From: Mariprofundus sp. KV
Lineage (GTDB): Bacteria > Pseudomonadota > Zetaproteobacteria > Mariprofundales > Mariprofundaceae
Assembly: GCF_013387475.1 (NCBI RefSeq)
Contig: NZ_VWNB01000007.1
Coordinates: 62,001-126,000, forward strand
Reading direction: 5' to 3'
Length of the DNA: 64,000 bases
Positions 60,953 to 64,000 of the stretch are shown in pieces (the stretch's first letter is position 1; each line of letters opens with the position of its first letter). The notes beneath the pieces are model-generated. The model had not been told where the DNA came from. It saw only the letters and a program-made list of their open reading frames with translations, and did no database searches. The translations under genes were made by a program, and so were the position numbers.

Positions 60953-61340
60953 AGCTAACGAAGCCTTCTACTTTCCACAGGGACTGGCCGGTTTCAGCGA
61001 TGCCCATGAGTTCGGATTTATCTACGAAGGACATGGCGACATTGTCTGCCTTCAGTCTATCGACAGTCCGGAAGCGGCTTTCCTGCTGACACCATGGGAT
61101 GAAGAGCGCCTTGGTGCTGCACCGAAACTTCCTAATGAACAGTGCAGCTGTATCAATATCGACGAGCAGAGTCAGATTATGTGGATGCTGGTGCTCAACC
61201 CCTTTGCCGACAAACAGTGGGTTACCGCCAACCTCAGGGCCCCTATCGCCCTGAATCTGGAGGCACGCATGGGAGTGCAGTGCATCCGTGCAGATTCAGA
61301 GCTTGAAATCCGCTATCGCTGGATGAAACAACCCGCCTGA
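60915..61340 (+). CDS. fliW: Flagellar assembly factor FliW
   Basis: 141 residues. FliW blocks: FYFPQGLAGFSDAHEFGFIYEGHGDIVCLQSIDSPEAAFLLTPW and NPFADKQWVTANLRAPIALNLEARMGVQ. FliW binds CsrA and relieves repression of flagellin mRNA; flagellin in turn sequesters FliW. The start is ATG 60915 (AGGAG upstream; a GTG at 60912 is equally possible). It overlaps csrA by 38-41 bases, so the two are made in step. Confidence 0.93.
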   Translation: MAATATKTVMKPEANEAFYFPQGLAGFSDAHEFGFIYEGHGDIVCLQSIDSPEAAFLLTPWDEERLGAAPKLPNEQCSCINIDEQSQIMWMLVLNPFADKQWVTANLRAPIALNLEARMGVQCIRADSELEIRYRWMKQPA

Positions 61341-61352
61341 TCCCGAACTTCC

Positions 61353-61384
61353 AGGTAAATGCTCATGAAGTTGCCTCTTTTTTT
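61353..61384 (+). terminator. Likely terminator after fliW
   Basis: A short stem AGGTAA/TTGCCT (one G-T pair, 12-base loop) is followed by a run of seven T at 61378-61384. It would end the flgF-fliW transcript. The stem is weak. Confidence 0.5.
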
Positions 61385-61434
61385 CTCCATACAAAACATT
61401 AAGCTGGGGAACTGAAGCAGATTGAGGAGCAACT

Positions 61435-62814
61435 ATGGCCGGTTCCACTAAACCGACAACTATTAAACAGCTATCCAAACTTCTGGAGATGGATGTGGCA
61501 GATATTGCCAGCCTGCCTTCTCTCTATCGCCATGCCACCCACCTGCTCCGCCTCTCCTACCGGGTAATCGGACGCTTCATTGCAGATAAATGTATTCAGC
61601 GCGCTTCGGCTCTGGCTTATGCCTCACTGCTGGCGATTGTGCCGATGGTGGCTCTCGGCTTCTCGGTATTTACCAGCTTTCAGGCTTTTGATGCTGTGGC
61701 CGGCAGTGTCAGCGATGCCCTGCTCGACTACCTGATGCCGACCAGTCAAAAAGCGGTGCAGGATTATCTCGGTACAGTTGCTGATAAAACTACGGCCATC
61801 TCTGTGTTCGGTGTTATCGGCCTGCTCTTCACCGCCACGGCACTGCTCAATACCATTGAAGAGGCGTTTAACGATATCTGGCGTATCACCAGGGCACGCG
61901 CCTGGCTCTCCAAATTCATCACCTTCTGGGCGACCCTGACACTGGCACCTATTCTGATTGGTGCCTCCATCAGTATCACCTCCTATTTCACCGCACTACC
62001 GGTCATTAAAGAGGTAGCAGAGGGTGCATCCTACATTCGTGAAGCACCTTTTCTTGTGCCCTGGCTGATGTCATCACTGGCCATGGCAACACTGTACAGC
62101 GTGCTTCCCAATACCTCTGTTCCGTTTCGCTTTGCTGCCATCGGCGGTCTGGTTGCAGGTGCCCTGTTTGAGTGGACCAAAGCAGGGTTTGCCTATTATG
62201 TCACAGAGGTTGCCAATTATGAGCAGCTCTACGGTGCACTCTCCACCCTCCCTATATTCCTGATCTGGATCTATCTGATCTGGGTGATTGTACTGCTGGG
62301 CTCTGAAATCGCCTTCTGCGTACAACATCCTGAGCAGTCACACCGCCAGAAGAGCAGCTTCCAGAAATCCGGCATCCGTCAGTTCTATTCACATCTTATC
62401 CTGCTGCGCGCAGCCCAGGCCCTGCATGCGGGCACAACGCTGAAGATGCGTGATCTGATTGAGGAGACCGATCTCCCCAGCAATATCCTGCAGGAGTGGC
62501 TCGATCAGCTTTGTGTAAATAAACTCCTGCGCTTTACCGAAGCCAACGATGAGGAGTCCGGCTGGCTGCCCGGTTTCGATGCCGATCAGATGAGCCTTTA
62601 TGAGATATTCCATCGTCTTAATGAGACACCGATGGAGGTGCCCGAAGAGTGGCAGGAGAGCTCACTCGGCAGACAACTGGCCGGTCTCTACTTCCGCCTC
62701 GGCAGGGAGCGGTCGGATCTGCTGAAGAGCTTGAATATCCGTGACATCATGGAGCGCGAGAAGGAGCGAGAGGACGCCAGAGAAGATGTTCTGAACGATA
62801 CACTGCATGAGTGA
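61435..62814 (+). CDS. YihY/BrkB family inner membrane protein (formerly RNase BN)
   Basis: 459 residues. A YihY domain of about six membrane helices (about 50-300) with family blocks RASALAYASLLAIVPMVALGFSVF, LFTATALLNTIEEAFNDIWRI and YGALSTLPIFLIWIYLIWVIVLLGSEIAF. A cytoplasmic C-terminal region of about 160 residues resembles a winged-helix/LysM-less tail (LQEWLDQLCVNKLLRFTEAND). The old RNase BN name is a misassignment. Cellular function unknown. Its stop overlaps the peptidase start by 8 bases. Confidence 0.9.
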   Translation: MAGSTKPTTIKQLSKLLEMDVADIASLPSLYRHATHLLRLSYRVIGRFIADKCIQRASALAYASLLAIVPMVALGFSVFTSFQAFDAVAGSVSDALLDYLMPTSQKAVQDYLGTVADKTTAISVFGVIGLLFTATALLNTIEEAFNDIWRITRARAWLSKFITFWATLTLAPILIGASISITSYFTALPVIKEVAEGASYIREAPFLVPWLMSSLAMATLYSVLPNTSVPFRFAAIGGLVAGALFEWTKAGFAYYVTEVANYEQLYGALSTLPIFLIWIYLIWVIVLLGSEIAFCVQHPEQSHRQKSSFQKSGIRQFYSHLILLRAAQALHAGTTLKMRDLIEETDLPSNILQEWLDQLCVNKLLRFTEANDEESGWLPGFDADQMSLYEIFHRLNETPMEVPEEWQESSLGRQLAGLYFRLGRERSDLLKSLNIRDIMEREKEREDAREDVLNDTLHE

Positions 62815-63946
62815 TTCAACAGCTTCTGCCCGCCTGATTATTGCCGATTCTGAACATGATGCCGACATGCTCTATGTCAGCGGCATGTTTGTACCCGATG
62901 CCTTTATCGCCATTGCACTCAATGGTCAGTGGCATGGCCTCTTCTCCCCGCTTGAGGTGGATCGCGCCCGCAAAAATTCAAAGTTTTCACAGGTGCATCT
63001 TGATGCGCCATACCGATTAAGCGCTGAAAACAGAAACCGCAGTGGCCTGGCTGCAGTCGCAGCTGCATTTCTTGATGGCCATGCAGTTACAGCGCTTGAG
63101 GTTCCACCCCACTTCCCCTTCGCCTACGCCGAGCAGCTGAAAACGTGGGGGTTTGAGGTCAAGGCCAGTGATGGAGCCTTCTTTCCTGAGCGCGCTGTTA
63201 AAAACGAAACAGAGATCAGACACTTGGCTCATGCAGAAAAACTGACCCGACAATCGATGATACAGGCTGAAAGGTATCTGGCCGCTTGCAGCATTGGCGA
63301 TGATGGTATCCTGCGTGATGGCATCTCTGCTAAAAAGGTGAAAGCAGCTGATCTGCGTCGTGCCATTGAGACCTTTCTGATCGGTAACGGTGCCATGCCT
63401 GCCCACACCATTGTCGCTTGTGGCAGAGAGGGTGCAGACCCGCACAATATCGGCACAGGTTTCATTCGCGCCCATCAGCCGATCATTATCGACATCTTCC
63501 CGCGCGTGCTTGCAACCGGATACTGGGGAGATATGACCCGCACCTATGTCAAAGGCAGCGCCACACCTGAGGTGAAAAAGATCTATAACACCGTCCGTGA
63601 AGGTCAGGATATCGGCCTCTCCATGGTTCAGAATGGGGTTGAAGGCTTTACCATTCACAAGGCCATCACTGACTATTTTGATAGACAGGGATTTCCGACA
63701 AAGATGGTGCGCGGCAAACAGACCGGCTTCTTCCACGGCACCGGCCACGGCGTCGGCCTGCAGATTCATGAAGCGCCGGGCATCTCCACCCGCCCAGGCA
63801 CCTTAAAAGCAGGTCAGGTGGTGACTGTAGAGCCGGGCCTCTACTATCCGGGCTTAGGTGGTGTACGCATCGAAGATATGGTCGTCGTCCGCGACAACGG
63901 CTGTGACAACCTCACCAAACATAAACGACGATTAGAAATCGCGTAG
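62807..63946 (+). CDS. M24-family Xaa-Pro aminopeptidase
   Basis: 379 residues: creatinase-like N-terminal domain (about 1-130) and pita-bread catalytic domain with the five metal ligands visible in IIIDIFPR (Asp), GDMTRTY (Asp), FFHGTGHGVGLQIHE (His), TVEPGLYY (Glu) and VRIEDMVV (Glu). It removes N-terminal residues that precede proline. Translationally coupled to the yihY-like gene. PepP/PepQ assignment cannot be settled from sequence alone. Confidence 0.9.
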   Translation: MSDSTASARLIIADSEHDADMLYVSGMFVPDAFIAIALNGQWHGLFSPLEVDRARKNSKFSQVHLDAPYRLSAENRNRSGLAAVAAAFLDGHAVTALEVPPHFPFAYAEQLKTWGFEVKASDGAFFPERAVKNETEIRHLAHAEKLTRQSMIQAERYLAACSIGDDGILRDGISAKKVKAADLRRAIETFLIGNGAMPAHTIVACGREGADPHNIGTGFIRAHQPIIIDIFPRVLATGYWGDMTRTYVKGSATPEVKKIYNTVREGQDIGLSMVQNGVEGFTIHKAITDYFDRQGFPTKMVRGKQTGFFHGTGHGVGLQIHEAPGISTRPGTLKAGQVVTVEPGLYYPGLGGVRIEDMVVVRDNGCDNLTKHKRRLEIA

Positions 63947-64000
63947 CGATTCACTCTCTTTATGATTTTTCCTTTTGCAGGATATTGGTGTCACCGAGTT

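Noticed and set aside
1-64000. tRNA, rRNA, CRISPR arrays, insertion sequences
   Set aside because: Read through for cloverleaf-like tracts, regularly spaced repeats and transposase motifs; none seen.

Overview
The window looks like a chromosomal segment of a marine, flagellated, respiring proteobacterium. Housekeeping neighbourhoods (rne/rluC, rluD-pgeF-bamD, prfC, darP, nadK-recN) are of the gamma/beta type. However, fliW sits beside csrA and there are two motB-like genes, which is not the usual gammaproteobacterial layout. A Zetaproteobacteria-like (Mariprofundus relatives) or other deep-branching lineage is my best guess. This is inference from gene content only.

Layout. 1-1080 is a visibly AT-rich, incomplete AAA ATPase gene resembling RloA/AbiL-type defence ATPases, probably the edge of an acquired island. 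1190-7900 holds RNA and envelope housekeeping: rluC, RNase E, rluD, pgeF, bamD and a small lipoprotein. 7900-14400 holds lipid uptake and oxidation (fadE, fadL) and a three-gene operon of a secreted protein, a TVP38-type membrane protein and a MerA-like flavoprotein. 14470-18550 holds prfC, darP, a lipoprotein cytochrome c and a Sco protein. 18700-33250 is a respiratory region. It has an A2-type aa3 oxidase operon (ctaE-sco-ctaC-ctaD), heme O/A synthases (ctaB, ctaA) and Sco chaperones. It also has a second, odd set: a heme-copper oxidase subunit I homologue without the paired CuB histidines, and a CuA subunit II co-oriented with cNMP-binding and PAS sensor genes. 33500-36860 is a cytochrome c-nadK-recN-acetyltransferase operon. 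37110-37340 is a free-standing 58-residue gene with its own terminator.

37430-61385 is a large flagellar region, all on the plus strand: motA, two motB-type genes, fliL-M-N-O-P-Q-R, flhB-A-F-G, a tiny membrane gene, fliA, a membrane/coiled-coil protein and an EAL protein. After a 361-bp regulatory gap come flgF-G-A-H-I-J-M-N-K-L, csrA and fliW. Sequence-level control signals fit a sigma54/sigma28 cascade: sigma54-type elements before motA and flgF, three GGAA...TTCC dyads upstream of the flgF element, a sigma28-type element inside flgJ ahead of flgM, and the CsrA-FliW pair for post-transcriptional control. The window ends with a YihY-family membrane protein and an M24 peptidase.

The most interesting signals are the paired stator genes in which one MotB has Glu in place of the universal Asp, the CuB-less oxidase homologue, the dyad array upstream of flgF, and several small genes. 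No CRISPR array, rRNA, tRNA or transposase was recognised.
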